From Rhopalosiphum padi (Eukaryota > Arthropoda > Insecta > Hemiptera > Aphididae), in contig NC_083598.1 in the NCBI RefSeq assembly GCF_020882245.1, positions 69,631,714-69,695,713 on the forward strand: DNA of 64,000 nucleotides, in the 5' to 3' direction. A program made the translations under genes and the position numbers. The notes below the pieces were generated by a model. It ran no database searches, was not told the origin of the DNA, and was given only the letters and a program-made list of their open reading frames with translations. Positions 52,613-64,000 of the stretch are shown piece by piece (the first letter of the stretch is position 1; the number at the start of each line of letters is the position of its first letter).

Positions 52613-54214
52613 AATACAATTACAAAAATAAAGTGATTTTAAGATTTAATTATAGCTATTATATAAAGACGATAGTGGCGTCATTTGGGGGAGGGGGCAA
52701 CTTGGGCATTTTCCCTAGTCTAACATTTACACCAACCTTAAGTCGGCACATTTAAAAATTATAAGAAGTCTTATTTTTAACTACTAAAGGCCATTGTTAT
52801 AAATCATAATATTGAATATTGATAATTTATAAGTAAAGATTTATCGTTAATTTTTTTCTTGTATTTTTTAAAGAAGTATTTTATATTTTTATATTATTAA
52901 TCAAGATGTTTAGTATTTACATTATGTGACTGTAAATACTGCTAACTATTTGTAAATCTGCAGTATTAAAAGGTACCTATTACCTATTTATTATTTACAC
53001 ATTGCTCAATTATTCTATATTTGACTTTCTAATTCTAATAAATATTTGAAAAAATTGTTTGTATTTAATACTTCAAAATATTGTGTGTGACGTTCATATA
53101 CTTGAAAATTTACCCCTCCCCCTCACCAACAATAGGTACGATATGAATAACTCTTCCAGAGGAACATTAGTACATTAGGTGGTAGGTACCATTTAGTTAA
53201 ACTAAATAGGTACTAAATAAATTCCTCATCACTATTTCACTAAGAACTTAAAGAATTATGTATATTATGTATTTGAAACATTTTATTTAAGTAGGATCAT
53301 TCGAAGATCGTAGGACACTCGTTTCCTAGTTGCTCATCTCATTTCGATACAGAATATTGGTGCATTTCAATATATACCTACTGTATTTTTAAAGCAACGA
53401 TAAATCGAATGTTTATGCATGATAATGATTCTAAAGATGAATTTAGTTGAAAAATGCATTAGCTGGCATTTCTTCAAAAATGTCCGTTTGTTGGTATTGT
53501 AGGATATATCTAATAGTTTTTCTGTATCTGTACGCAATGGTATTACAGTGAAACCATAATAAGTTTTCTAAAATGCGGTTCACACGCATGATCAAAGTTT
53601 TGATGGGCCATTTCCAGTAAATTTAAATTTAAATTTACGATTTTTTAAGACACGTTCAAACAAGCAACCGCGGCCTGTCCGATGGCAGCTTGGAGCATTT
53701 TTCTTTCGCTCCCGAATAAAATAGTTGTAATAATACGCATTTGACTCGTCGTCTTATTTTTTAAACAGTTTAAACGTTTGCGTTGATATGGCGCGTGCGC
53801 CGAGTTAAGTAAAAAAAAAAAAAAAAAAATGCATACAGAATGAATCGTCAGACGCGTGCAGTTATTTATAGACATGTGCTCTGCACCGGAGTTAAGTGAT
53901 GTTTGTACGTTTTACTCTTGTTACACACGACGCGCGTACAGCGGTATTGCCACAACTTAACATACAGTGTGATCACAATAAGCATAACTTAATGGTAAAT
54001 ATGGTTGTTGCGACCGAAACCCTCTTATAGCACCTTTGCCGTTTTTTATTATTATTTTGATTGTTTTTCGTCCAAAATTAATTTCTTATAATATATCATG
54101 ACAAATTAACAAAATCGTTGAATGATTTTTAATCGACATACAATTTATGTAAATTTTGAGCAACTTCGGTTGGCTTTGTACCGCAGTCACTCTGTATTTA
54201 CTTCGCTGAAGGAG

Positions 54215-54261
54215 TATATATATATATCAACACACACACACACACAGTTATATATATATAT
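54215..54261. repeat. (AT)n-(CA)n-(TA)n compound microsatellite
   Basis: A short AT array is followed by about eight CA units and another TA array, lying just upstream of the CpG-richer leader of the MIF4G gene. Confidence 0.85.
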
Positions 54262-54379
54262 TAATGTATATATAAACATACATATATTTAATTGTACATA
54301 ATACATAATATAATAGGTAGGTATACACTATGTACTGGCATATATTAATATTATTATACGACTACGATGATGTCGACGA

Positions 54380-54819
54380 CTAGCTAGTTGTGCTAGCTCG
54401 CAGTCACTCGGCGCTCGGCTTTTCGCGGTCCGCCCTCGTCGTCCGGCGACTACTTTGTATAAACCGTACGTAATTAAAATAAACTATATTATTTTACAAT
54501 AGTTCATGCGATATTTTATAATATTTAACGGATGCGAATTGCCTGCGTGTTTAGGCGATTTTAACATTTTTCAAGTTTTTCTTGTAATATTAAAATTATT
54601 GTCGTTTTCTACACGACGACTGCCGGCCCTTACTCATATGTGATAAATATCAAATACCGGTGAAAACGTTTTCGATACTAATCGCGCGCGACGATAACCG
54701 AACATTAATTATCAAACAATTTTTTTAGTTTCTAAACCTTATGCTATTCAGGTACGAGAAGTAGTAAACCATTACACAAAAGTAGTTGTCGGGCGAAGGC
54801 GGCGCGAAGGATAAGAATT
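54380..54819 (+). promoter_or_regulatory. Probable promoter and 5' UTR of the MIF4G-domain gene
   Basis: A GC- and CpG-richer block (54380-54460), with an initiator-like cgcagtcactcggc, contrasts with its AT-rich surroundings. A possible acceptor, atgctattcag, ends at 54751 and is followed by a GC-rich leader to the ATG at 54820. No TATA box was convincing. Confidence 0.45.
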
Positions 54820-57800
54820 ATGAATACCAATAACAGTCAGGGTAACAACAACAGCAGCGGTGGCGGAAATAATAATAGTTTCCGGAAGTACAAACGAGTT
54901 ACAGCAAGTAATCCGTCGAATCCAAAAACCAAAAAACAACTGGAAAATGAGTTGAATCGTCAGAGGAGCTTTTTCGTCGCCTGCAGCCCGCAAAATCCGT
55001 CTGCTACACGTCATAGTAACACGCAAGAGGTAACTGTGCGTATATAATAATATACTTAATATATACTTGACTTACGTATCATATTGTAATAATATTATGT
55101 TCCGAGCGAACGATACCGAAAACGTTTGATAAAACTGTACTTAACTCGAGGACATAATAATATAACTATAACGATCTCTGTGTATTATTATTAATATTTA
55201 TATAATTTGTATGCGCATATATCATTAATAAAATACTACCTATTCATTTAATCGTTTATATACTATATAATTATGTATTTATAATATATTAATATTTATG
55301 TATAAGGATCAAACACAGCACAGAGTACCTATGTTGCAATGTTAATAATCAATCGTATAATATTTTTAATGTTTATGCGAACAATTTATTATTATTATCT
55401 TAATACTTGTCTTCTGTGTTGGTCAGGGAGGCTATCTGAATAGGAGTAATAGCAGTGTTTTAGGACAAAAGAAACATCCCACGCTTGCAATCTATCGTCC
55501 ACCGAGTATGTATAGACGTACAGTTTATAATATTATAGTACAATAATATATAGATGTCTAATAAATTGTGTTTGTCGTACTAATAAGCGTACTGCAGCAT
55601 TGCAGAATAAAATATGTAGTGAACAGTTTGAACGAATTAATAAATGAGTTTAGAAGTTTTAATTTATGCCGTGTGACATTAAATTTGTATTTTGTTCTAC
55701 CATATAATAATTATGACGTGCGTATTGTTATGACTAACAAATTGATCCATTTAATTGGAATGGTTTCTATTGTCGTGTTTGTTTCAATATAACGTGCTGG
55801 CCGTGCTCCGTTAAGACCATATTATAAAACTTTTGTTCTCTTTAAATCACACTCACCAAATCTACTTTTTATTTTACACGCGTAATCAATATAGTAGGTA
55901 GGTATTAATTATTTTATACACCCACTCCCGTATAAACGATGTAACAATGAAACCGGAGTAATTATTTTAAAATTTAACGCTCAGTTTATCACTAATTAAT
56001 TTCTTTATATATTATATTTAAATAATTTAAAATTATTAAAGAAATATTGATAGAAATAACTACTACATTTATAACATTTCACAAATTATTCAGTCAGGAT
56101 TCATGTATTTTTTTTTCAATTGAAATAGGAGAAACTAATTATTTTAATATTAATATACTATTCTGTTAAATGTATTCTTTAGATTATAATCAAATCTGTA
56201 CAGTTGCATGTATAATTTGTTAACGAGTTGTATATGTTTTTATCATAACGTTTTAAGCTATTTTATCTTAAAGATAGGTACTTTTAGTGATTTACGATTA
56301 TCAAAAATATCTCTGTAAGTGTGTAATTTATAGCAACACTACCAGTTTTTAATAAAAAATACAATTTCTATTTCACATGAATTTATGCATGGTAATTATT
56401 ATCAAAACAAATTAATGAGATAGGTATAATGGTATTCATTAAAATTTCAAACCGGTTTTAAATTTTACTTATGGTTTATAGAAATTCATTAGTCACACGC
56501 GCTTCATCACAGATTTTAAACTTCTGTGTTCACACGAATATCAAATTAAAAAAGTCATGTTTATTACAAAAAAATATTAACCAAAAACGAATAAATAACA
56601 TAAAAAAAGTATATTTTTGATGTAGCTGCACACTTGAAAAATTACTATTCAATTTTGTTTGATCAATTAGGTAAATATAGGAAATTAAAAAAAAAAATTA
56701 CTTTCAAGCATTTAGACAAGTAGCCTATCATCTGCTTTAACATAATAATATATTTAATGTTTACTCATACATTATATACTATTTTTTATAAAATTGGTTT
56801 TTAGGACCTTAATATTAACTGCTTATCTACCTAATGTGTTTGGGTGTTTAGCATGAAGTTCATTTTATTAAAGGCGTGAATTTGGCATGACGTAGGTGTT
56901 CGAGGTGACATAAATAATAACAGTGATAATGTATATGTAGCCAACGGATCGCAGAAATCGAAAAACATTCAAGATGCATCAGACATATTTGAAGATTGCA
57001 GTAAGCTGAACGTGCACGCTAAAGAGTTTTCCTTAGAACGTTCCAATACAGCTCCTCAGTCCATTGCGAACGGTGTGAAACAAGAGTGAGTTTTGTTCTT
57101 TTATTTATGTAATAAATTTAATCATCAGAATATAAGATACATATACATTTATATATATATACCTATGTATATAAGTATAATATATAGATAACGATAATTA
57201 AGTAGAAATGTATTCAAATTACTAATAATTATAAGAATATTGTATATTATATATTATTTAATAATTATAATTCATAATCTATTTATCTATTTACTCAACA
57301 TCATTTTATTTTCGTTCCAGCATATTTGGAAAGAGGTGATAAATTAATTGATAAATGATAATTTCTGGCATTTTTACACACTCTTATTTTAAGATATTTA
57401 TATTTTTTCAAATTAAATAAACGAATATAATATTGCCTGAAATATTGATTATAAATATAAATATATATATATATATATCCACCCATCATATACACAATAA
57501 GTGTATTAGGTACATTATAAAAACACTTATAAATGTATTAAAATTATTACATCTTATAAGAGGTATAAACATTCTTATTCAGTACCTATTAGAAATAATT
57601 TAATATTCGAGGAGCATTTTAATATTATTTTGATCACAATAATAATATTGTGATAATCTTTTCAGGGGAACTCGACACAATGCAAATGCGGTATTATCAA
57701 GATCGAGGACATTTTATACAAACGATATTAAGCCAAATAGTCAAAAGAAAAGTTACGATTATAAAAATAATTTTGCATACAAGAATAACTGTCAACAAAT

Positions 57801-60675
57801 GAAATACAATGCACAACAAAAAGACACTCAGGTAATTATTAACAAGTTGAATGGCTATATGGCTACTGCTGTGGATATTTTGATTAGTGATTGTGAGAAC
57901 ATGTGTAATTTAAGAACGATTTTAGGGTCCAAAAGTACAATTCAAAGAGTCTAAGCAAAAATCAAAACCTATATTGAACGACCAACTAAATAAATGTGCG
58001 ATGGATCCAAAAAATGACTTCAGTCTCAGAAGATCAAAAACATATAACGGTCCAGACAGTAAATACTACCAAAATACTTCCGAAGAAACACGTGCTTCAT
58101 GGAAATGTCAACCTAACGAATTTTATGTCAAAGACTTAAATTGTTTTCCTGAAGATATAAATGATATGGCCAAACGTATAGTTAAAGGTATGGTCGTATG
58201 GAGTTAACAATTTTTAACCTGTACCATTTCTTTTCAATAATGTAAAATGCACCATCTTGATCTTAAGATTTTATTTATATTTTGAAATAGTTTTACAAAA
58301 TAATTATTTCTATTCCGTATAATATTATGAGAATCTTTTTAGCCTACAATATTCAAGCTTCGACATAGATCATACACGAATATCATTAATTGTATTTCTT
58401 ATTATATTTTCTATTGTAGATACGAAAAATTCACCAACAAAAGATTTAATGCTTTTGGCATTGAAAATAATTGAACACGTGGTTAACAATCAAGATACCA
58501 TGAAGCCTTCGGTTAATTTATCCCTTTACATAATTGAGGTGATTTTTTTTATAACGTCGTCCTGAAAAATATTAACAATTTTTATTAATTTTAAGAATTT
58601 AACATTGTAATAGAGAGATACAAGAGACACTTACGTGAATATGATCATCAACACCATACAATTGTGGTTCGTAAAACGAGAGAAACTCTTACAACCACCC
58701 AGATTTTTTTCGTACGCGACATTCGTACTTCAAATGTATAAAGGAGTGAGTAAAATTTAAAAATTTAAAAATACTCGTATTATTATTGATTGATAAAAAA
58801 ATTAACATTTCTTTGTCGCGTTTGCATATTATTTGTTTATCATGAAAATAGCGAAATGTTAAAATTTATATGTTACGGGCAAAGTATACAATTTGGGCGT
58901 TTTCTACAATGCCCGGGCATTATATAAAATGGCCTTCGTATATTGTAAAATATAGATAATATAATATTTAATAGTTAAGTATTGCCAAAATGTAATGAAT
59001 AATATTTTTTTATTATTAGAAAATATAATATTTGTATGTTATTTTTTTATAATTTATTTTTCCATGTACTGCTTCTGTGGCATTTTGATGTGCATATAGT
59101 CGCTCAGCTTCTTTGCACATGCACTTCCGTGTTTGGAACCTAACCGTCAATCACATGTAACTCTTTAAGTTTTTCATTGTACATTTTTATACAGTAAATA
59201 GACGAACAGTAAGACGACAGATCACAGATATTAAGCAAGCACGAATATAAGGTTGTCGTTAAACTGATTAAACATATTTTTTGACAGTCGACACAATATC
59301 GTCAATATCAAACAGTAATTTCCCAACGTCCATAATTATTCATCATATTTTGACAATACTTTACTATTAAATATTATAATATTCTCTATATTTCTCAATA
59401 TACAAAGGCCATTTTATATAATGCCCGGGCACTGTAGAAACGTCCAAATTGCATACTTTGGCTGTAGTCCGTAACATATATAGGTATATATTATATAGTA
59501 TGTACATTGTACATGCACTATGTGATGTGCCTACTATGTTTAACTTAGTCTAAGTGATCGTAATGATTATTATTTATGTGATAAATATAATTTGTTAATA
59601 TTTGTATAGCGTGATATAGGTATATGGAACTATAGTTAAATTAATATTATTGTTTTTGTTTGTTTGTTTCAACAAAACAACGTTTGTCTAAAAAACAAAT
59701 AGCTTCTATGACAATCATAATTTCATAATTACTATTATTTTTTCACCGTATTCATTTATAAAGGAAAATAACCGTTATTTGAGTGTAAATATTATCAAAT
59801 AAATATAAATCAATATAATATAATAATATACTCATTATAATACTCGTATATATAAAAATATAAATATGTATGCTGTACTTTGACTTATTGACTGTAACTA
59901 TTAAAACAATAACTAATTTTCTTGTGTTTTAATGTGTTTGCAGATGAAACAAAATAAAGTGTTGTTAAACAGGATGGAGAAAGAGGCATACTCTCGTAAA
60001 CAAGCTCTGCTTATGTTACTGTTTAAAATTTGCGAACACTGCTTAACGCCCAGCAAGGAGAAAAACACGATTGAAGAAGTAATAAAAAACTACATGATAA
60101 GAGTTTCGAAAACGTAATTAACCAAATAATTGTTAACACCATGTTAAACAAATAATACATAATAGGTATTCACTATTTAATGAAAACAAATTTGTACTAT
60201 ACTTACCTGAAAATTGAGGCAAAATAAAAATGCTGCTTTTATTGTAAAAAATGTAATATTATAATAGTTTTAGTACTACTTAACAATATTATAACATATT
60301 AGAAAGAAATTAATTAAAATGTAGGTATTTAAAAATAATTGAATACTTGTGGATATTGATAATATTCTGAATTATTAACAAATATTAACTACCTAGATAG
60401 TTAGTCCAGGGACCAGGATATCGAGTAATAAATTTTGTTGTTCGTTTCAGATCGAATGCCTATTTAACATCGTGAACGGCATTGGACGAGATCTGGAACA
60501 AGAGGTTCCGGACACATTGAAACAACTGTACGTGTCCATTCGGGACGTGATGCTGATAGGTGACTGTTCGGCATCGGTGAAAAAGACCCTACTGCATTTG
60601 ATCGAATTGAGAGCGTCTCAATGGGTCCTTCCGCCTTCCACGGTACATTACTACAACTCGAAAACCAACATTTAG
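54820..60675 (+). CDS. PAM2- and MIF4G-domain translation regulator (PAIP1/CTIF/MIF4GD-like)
   Basis: Nine exons (54820-55029, 55427-55505, 56896-57085, 57666-57831, 57926-58187, 58420-58538, 58614-58745, 59944-60078, 60451-60675) have GT-AG borders and join in phase to 505 residues. Residues 1-20 are Asn/Gly/Ser-rich low complexity. Residues 132-143, SKLNVHAKEFSL, fit the PAM2 consensus that binds the MLLE domain of poly(A)-binding protein. The C-terminal half (from about 215) is an alpha-helical MIF4G domain: EDINDMAKRIVKDT, LMLLALKIIEHVV, ECLFNIVNGIGRDLEQEVPD, LYVSIRDVMLIGD, HLIELRASQWVLPPSTVHYY. MIF4G domains act as eIF4A/eIF3 or cap-complex platforms, so a role in cytoplasmic translation is inferred. 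The short tail ending just after HYYNSKTNI is CTIF/MIF4GD-like, while PAM2 is PAIP1-like, so orthology is left open. Intron 7 holds a MITE. AATAAA occurs at 60963. Confidence 0.9.
57000..57035 (+). other. PAM2 motif coding segment
   Basis: It encodes SKLNVHAKEFSL, aligning to the PAM2 pattern S-x-L-N-x-x-A-x-x-F-x-P except that the final Pro is Leu. The Leu and Phe that insert into MLLE pockets are both present (Leu134, Phe141). Confidence 0.75.
57461..57478. repeat. (AT)n microsatellite in an intron
   Basis: A run of about nine AT units in the intron between exons 3 and 4 of the MIF4G-domain gene. Confidence 0.8.
58867..59480. mobile_element. MITE with about 80-bp terminal inverted repeats in the MIF4G-gene intron
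   Basis: Outer arms 58867-58955 and about 59403-59480 pair in inverted orientation: tatatgttacgg, then aaagtatacaatttgggcg, then atgcccgggcattatataaa, against close inverse matches on the right (one six-base insertion). There is no coding capacity. The superfamily is unassigned because no target-site duplication longer than TA is evident. It is wholly intronic. Confidence 0.75.
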
Positions 60676-61889
60676 CGTCTTTTTTTTTTATCATCTAGAC
60701 CATGCGGTCGATATTATTATTATTATTATAATATATAATACATACAATTGTGATAGTTCTGGAAAAAACATTTTGTACATTATTTAGTGTGTCATTTATA
60801 CTACATTTGTGATGTTATCTATATTTTTAAAAAAATGGATTATTTATTCAAATTAATATCATTCTTACGAAATACAATTACTTTTTTTCATGACTAAGTA
60901 TACCTATAATATGGCATTAAAATTAAGTATACTACAGTAATATTCAATTAAATATTTTGATAAATAAAAATAAATATACAATATAATTTGTTGTATACTA
61001 TACCATAGTCATGAAAATTATTCAGCTTAATTAAAATGAGAATATCTGAACGATTTATGAACTACAATATCTGTGCTTAACTTACATATTATTTTATATA
61101 ATTGGTAGTAAAACAAATTTACGCATTTGTTAATATGTACGTATTATTTGAAAACTTTTTAATAATTTTACACAAAACGGTGTTTTAAACTTTCTTTAGG
61201 AGAAAGATTTTTTTAGTTAATAGAACTGTACGTAAGTCGTATGCATCTATTATTGTTACTTCATTCCTAGTCATATTATATAAATAAGATCGTGGTTTTT
61301 TTTTATTTTTTTTTTGTACCATTTTTCTAACAGAATTTTTTTTTATGAAACCTGCCTGTTTACATTTTAATAAAATGGGTATTCTTAACAACTGCCTATC
61401 AAATTAAATATTATACAGGATAAAAAATATTTTTATACAACGTGGTATTATATATAGATATATTATATTCATTTATATTTTATAATGTAAAAATATAAAA
61501 TATATATTGTTATGTAACATAAAAGCTAATGAGCAAATTTAACGCTTGTAAAACTGAATAAGTTGTAATAATAATATATTACCCATGATATATATAGATT
61601 ACCATACGTATAGTGTATTGTATTAAAATTATTGAAACAAATAGATAATTCAAAATTATTGTTTGAAAAAGTTTTTTTTTTTTTAGTACAAATATTTTGA
61701 TTAAATGATAATATATTTATAAATTATAAGTATAAAATAAATCAATAACATGCGTCCTATAATATTATATTGGGAATTACTAAGAAGGTTAGCTAATGGT
61801 TTTCTTAATTATTGAACCAGTTGAATTAAAAACGCCACACTTTAAGTAAGTTAGGCAACACACTTTTTTTAAGTTAAGATATCCAAAAC

Positions 61890-62260
61890 TCACACATAAT
61901 GGATTTTTAGGGTTTAACGCCTTTTTTTAATGGAAATATTGAGGAATTTTAAGGATTTTTAAGTTTTTAGAACATAATTTTCAAGGATTTTTGACTCTTA
62001 CACTCTAATTTATTAAATAGTTATTAAAACATTATTAAAACGGTATTTACACATTATTAAAATGTTATTATTTGGGTTTGTGCCAAGTACTTGGAGTTAT
62101 TGGAGTTTTTGGCTATTTATTGAATTATGGAGGAATTTTAAGTATTTTTTATGTGGTTTATGGATTTTTAGGATTATAACGGCTCTTTTTAAGGAAATAT
62201 ATGGAAAATTAAGGATTATTAAAGAGTTTTATGGATTTTTAATGAGCCTTCGAGGTGGTT
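61890..62260. repeat. Degenerate repeats of an ATGGATTTTTAAGG-like unit
   Basis: Variants such as taatggatttttaggg, ttttaaggatttttaag, tatggatttttaggatta and tatggatttttaatgag recur through about 370 bp with irregular spacing. It looks like a diverged minisatellite or low-complexity expansion. Confidence 0.5.
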
Positions 62261-63780
62261 GAGTAAAAATCGGTTCACCGGATATTCGATAGGGTATGGT
62301 AGTCGAGTGTCTAGAAAATTGTTATGACGCTTGCCCGGTGCTAGTTTGAATTCATAAAGAATAAATCTGATCTAATATCACGTCCCGCCGCCTGCCCGGT
62401 TCTTTTTTGAATGTTAAAAAATAAATAACTAACCGAAAATGGAAAATAAGTGTCTAGCTATCAGTCCTCGACCAATGCAAATTGATACCTGGCTGGGCAA
62501 TCATCCATCAACGGTTAGGTTATAGTCATACTATTTTTCACTGATTTTAAAATTAATCGATAGATTCTAATTTATATGCTCAGATAGTTTGCGATACTAA
62601 TATATGTAATACATGCATTTATATATGCTATTATGCTGTGTATATTATATCCTATAGGTGTATTGTTAAAATATTTTGAAAATTATAATGTATTGTGTAC
62701 TAAATGCAAACATTAATAATTGGTCAAGTTTTCAAATAACTACAGTGATTTGTTTTTGAATTATTACAAAAAACAAAAATCGGTTGAAGAGAATAAATTA
62801 ATAGTTATTATAGAAATGTAAAATGAATATCCAACGTCATAAAAATTCAAAATTCAAACAATTATAGAACATTAAAGTGACTTTTCAGAATACTTTATTT
62901 TTGTTAAGGATAAGGGTATTGTCAATCAGTAGCCGATATAATATTAATATAATGTGTCTCGTCTTGGTTATCGCGATAGAGGCCATCGACATTCGACAGT
63001 TTTGTTTTCGGCGGTTGCTACCCACGACCTTTAATTCGTTTTTATGCTACCGAACGCGGGCGGATGCGGTCGTTATAATAAGCCGTATGTTCGCGATGCA
63101 TGAGAGAGATGAGTGAGCCTTGTGCCGACAATGGTTTATATAAAATCACCACGGATGTAGTCCGATATTAGTCCATATTTCCGCTTGTATGTTGTCGGAA
63201 CCCATTCGTATGGGAGTGAAATAAGTGCGCCGTTACCCGGATATCGTCGTAATTGCAAAACCGCGTGTGTATAAACATGCAATTTAACGGTCACTCCGTG
63301 TAAGCTGCAGTTGTTGATACGCATTTGATCCCGATATTCACTATCTTTAGTGGTATTCTAACGGGGAAGGCGGTAAGCTTACATTCACGTGTTAAATAAC
63401 ATATTTGTATGTTGCTTCACCACAATATTATTTACTTCTCGGACCCTATTTATGTTAATCATTTACCAACTAAAATATTAAAATATTGTATTCCTTCGCT
63501 AAATATATATACATATTAAATTATAAAGTTTATATCCGTTTATACTATTTTTTTTTATACGCTTAATATTTTAAAAGTTTAAGACAGTATTTTTTTCATA
63601 GTAAATAATTTAAGAATATACAATTTTTATTTTTGTGTAGCCTGCGAATTCTTTTTAATTTGTGAATGTGACCAGAGGGCAGAGAGTCCAAAAATATTAC
63701 TGATCACTGGTATATAGTTATAGTATACGGCTTTAATATTATTTGCACGTTGTACGTATATTTATATATAATTTATTTTT

Positions 63781-63830
63781 CTATATATAGATAGATAGAT
63801 AGTCTATATATATATATATATAATATATAC
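63781..63830. repeat. GATA/TA compound microsatellite
   Basis: About four tagatagatag units are followed by a TA array. Confidence 0.8.
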
Positions 63831-64000
63831 TATATAGTCATTCTCCATGATTCGATGGCGATTGGGCTTTATCTTAACGATGTAACTTCTATAATAATTA
63901 TATAATAACCTAGGTCTAACGCATGAAATAACTAGTTGGAGTTTAGTTTTCTAATCTTAAAATATTATGTGCTATTATATTTGGTAATTATTATTATGTA

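Larger units (their letters stand above)
49629..54379. other. Intergenic AT-rich DNA with a hAT derivative
   Basis: The stretch runs from the NADSYN stop to the 5' region of the MIF4G gene. It contains the hAT derivative at 51480-52612, a second G-rich transposon-like start (gtggcgtcatttgggggagg near 52675) with no partner found, short AT microsatellites (51098-51116), and a CpG-bearing block around 53640-53960 with no recognised product. No gene was seen. Confidence 0.6.
60676..64000. other. 3' flank of MIF4G gene and AT-rich DNA to window end
   Basis: AATAAA at 60963-60968 is a plausible poly(A) signal. At about 61890-62260 there is a degenerate repeated motif (ggatttttaagg and variants). 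At 62940-63340 composition becomes CpG-richer, which might mark a promoter of a gene beyond the window. Near 63781-63830 is a GATA/TA microsatellite. No exon was recognised. Confidence 0.55.

Noticed and set aside
52675..53125. G-rich start gtggcgtcatttgggggagg with a C-rich run near 53115, suggesting another hAT element
   Set aside because: The right side lacks the matching inverted terminus and no 8-bp duplication was found, so boundaries cannot be supported.
53645..53875. 76-codon minus-strand frame with a Phe run
   Set aside because: The Phe run is a long homopolymer, and the remainder (KMLQAAIGQAAVACLNVS) is too short to assign to any transposase.
1..64000. CRISPR arrays, rRNA, tRNA, viral or bacterial genes
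   Set aside because: No regularly spaced identical repeats, no rRNA-like conserved stretches, no convincing tRNA cloverleaf and no prokaryotic-type gene clusters were noticed.

Overview
The window reads as the nuclear genome of an insect, most probably an aphid (Hemiptera). Non-coding DNA is very AT-rich, the genes are split by GT-AG introns, the coding sequence is typical insect, and the intergenic DNA has the aphid-like flavour of frequent taggtacctac-type motifs and small DNA transposons. No bacterial, phage or organellar gene was seen. The taxon is inferred from sequence style, not from a database match.

Layout: (1) 1-14534 is AT-rich DNA with no exon I can defend. It holds a decayed hAT fragment and a fold-back MITE. 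(2) 14535-20887 (+) is the 3' half of CASK in eleven exons (L27 end, PDZ, SH3, guanylate-kinase-like). One exon is a 42-nt candidate microexon and one intron carries a MITE. (3) 20888-26968 is CASK 3' flank and intergenic DNA, ending in a CpG-richer block and a broken ORF of unknown family. (4) 27191-39390 is a giant inverted repeat: two near-identical arms of about 5.87 kb around a 467-bp spacer. Each arm carries the same cassette: two 130-bp TATA-containing promoter-like modules and an ORF for a complete Jockey-like retrotransposon endonuclease domain with no reverse transcriptase. (5) 40443-44274 is a head-to-head pair of nuclear genes for mitochondrial proteins, mRpL27 (-) and NDUFS2/ND-49 (+), whose start codons are 396 bp apart. 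(6) 47385-49628 (+) is glutamine-dependent NAD+ synthetase in two exons. (7) Two hAT-type elements with perfect 8-bp target-site duplications lie at 45185-45520 and 51480-52612; the second keeps a decayed transposase C-terminus. (8) 54820-60675 (+) is a nine-exon gene for an MIF4G-domain translation regulator with a PAM2 (poly(A)-binding-protein-binding) motif. (9) 60676-64000 is non-coding as far as I can see.

The functional theme of the ordinary genes is housekeeping: NDUFS2 is a complex I core subunit, mRpL27 belongs to the mitoribosome, NADSYN supplies NAD+, and the PAM2-MIF4G protein probably links poly(A)-binding protein to translation. CASK is a membrane and synaptic scaffold. The most unusual structure is the 12.2-kb palindrome. 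It is either a very recent inverted duplication, with potential to make long hairpin RNA, or a fold-back assembly artefact. The only differences I found between the arms are single-base homopolymer length changes, which makes the artefact explanation serious.
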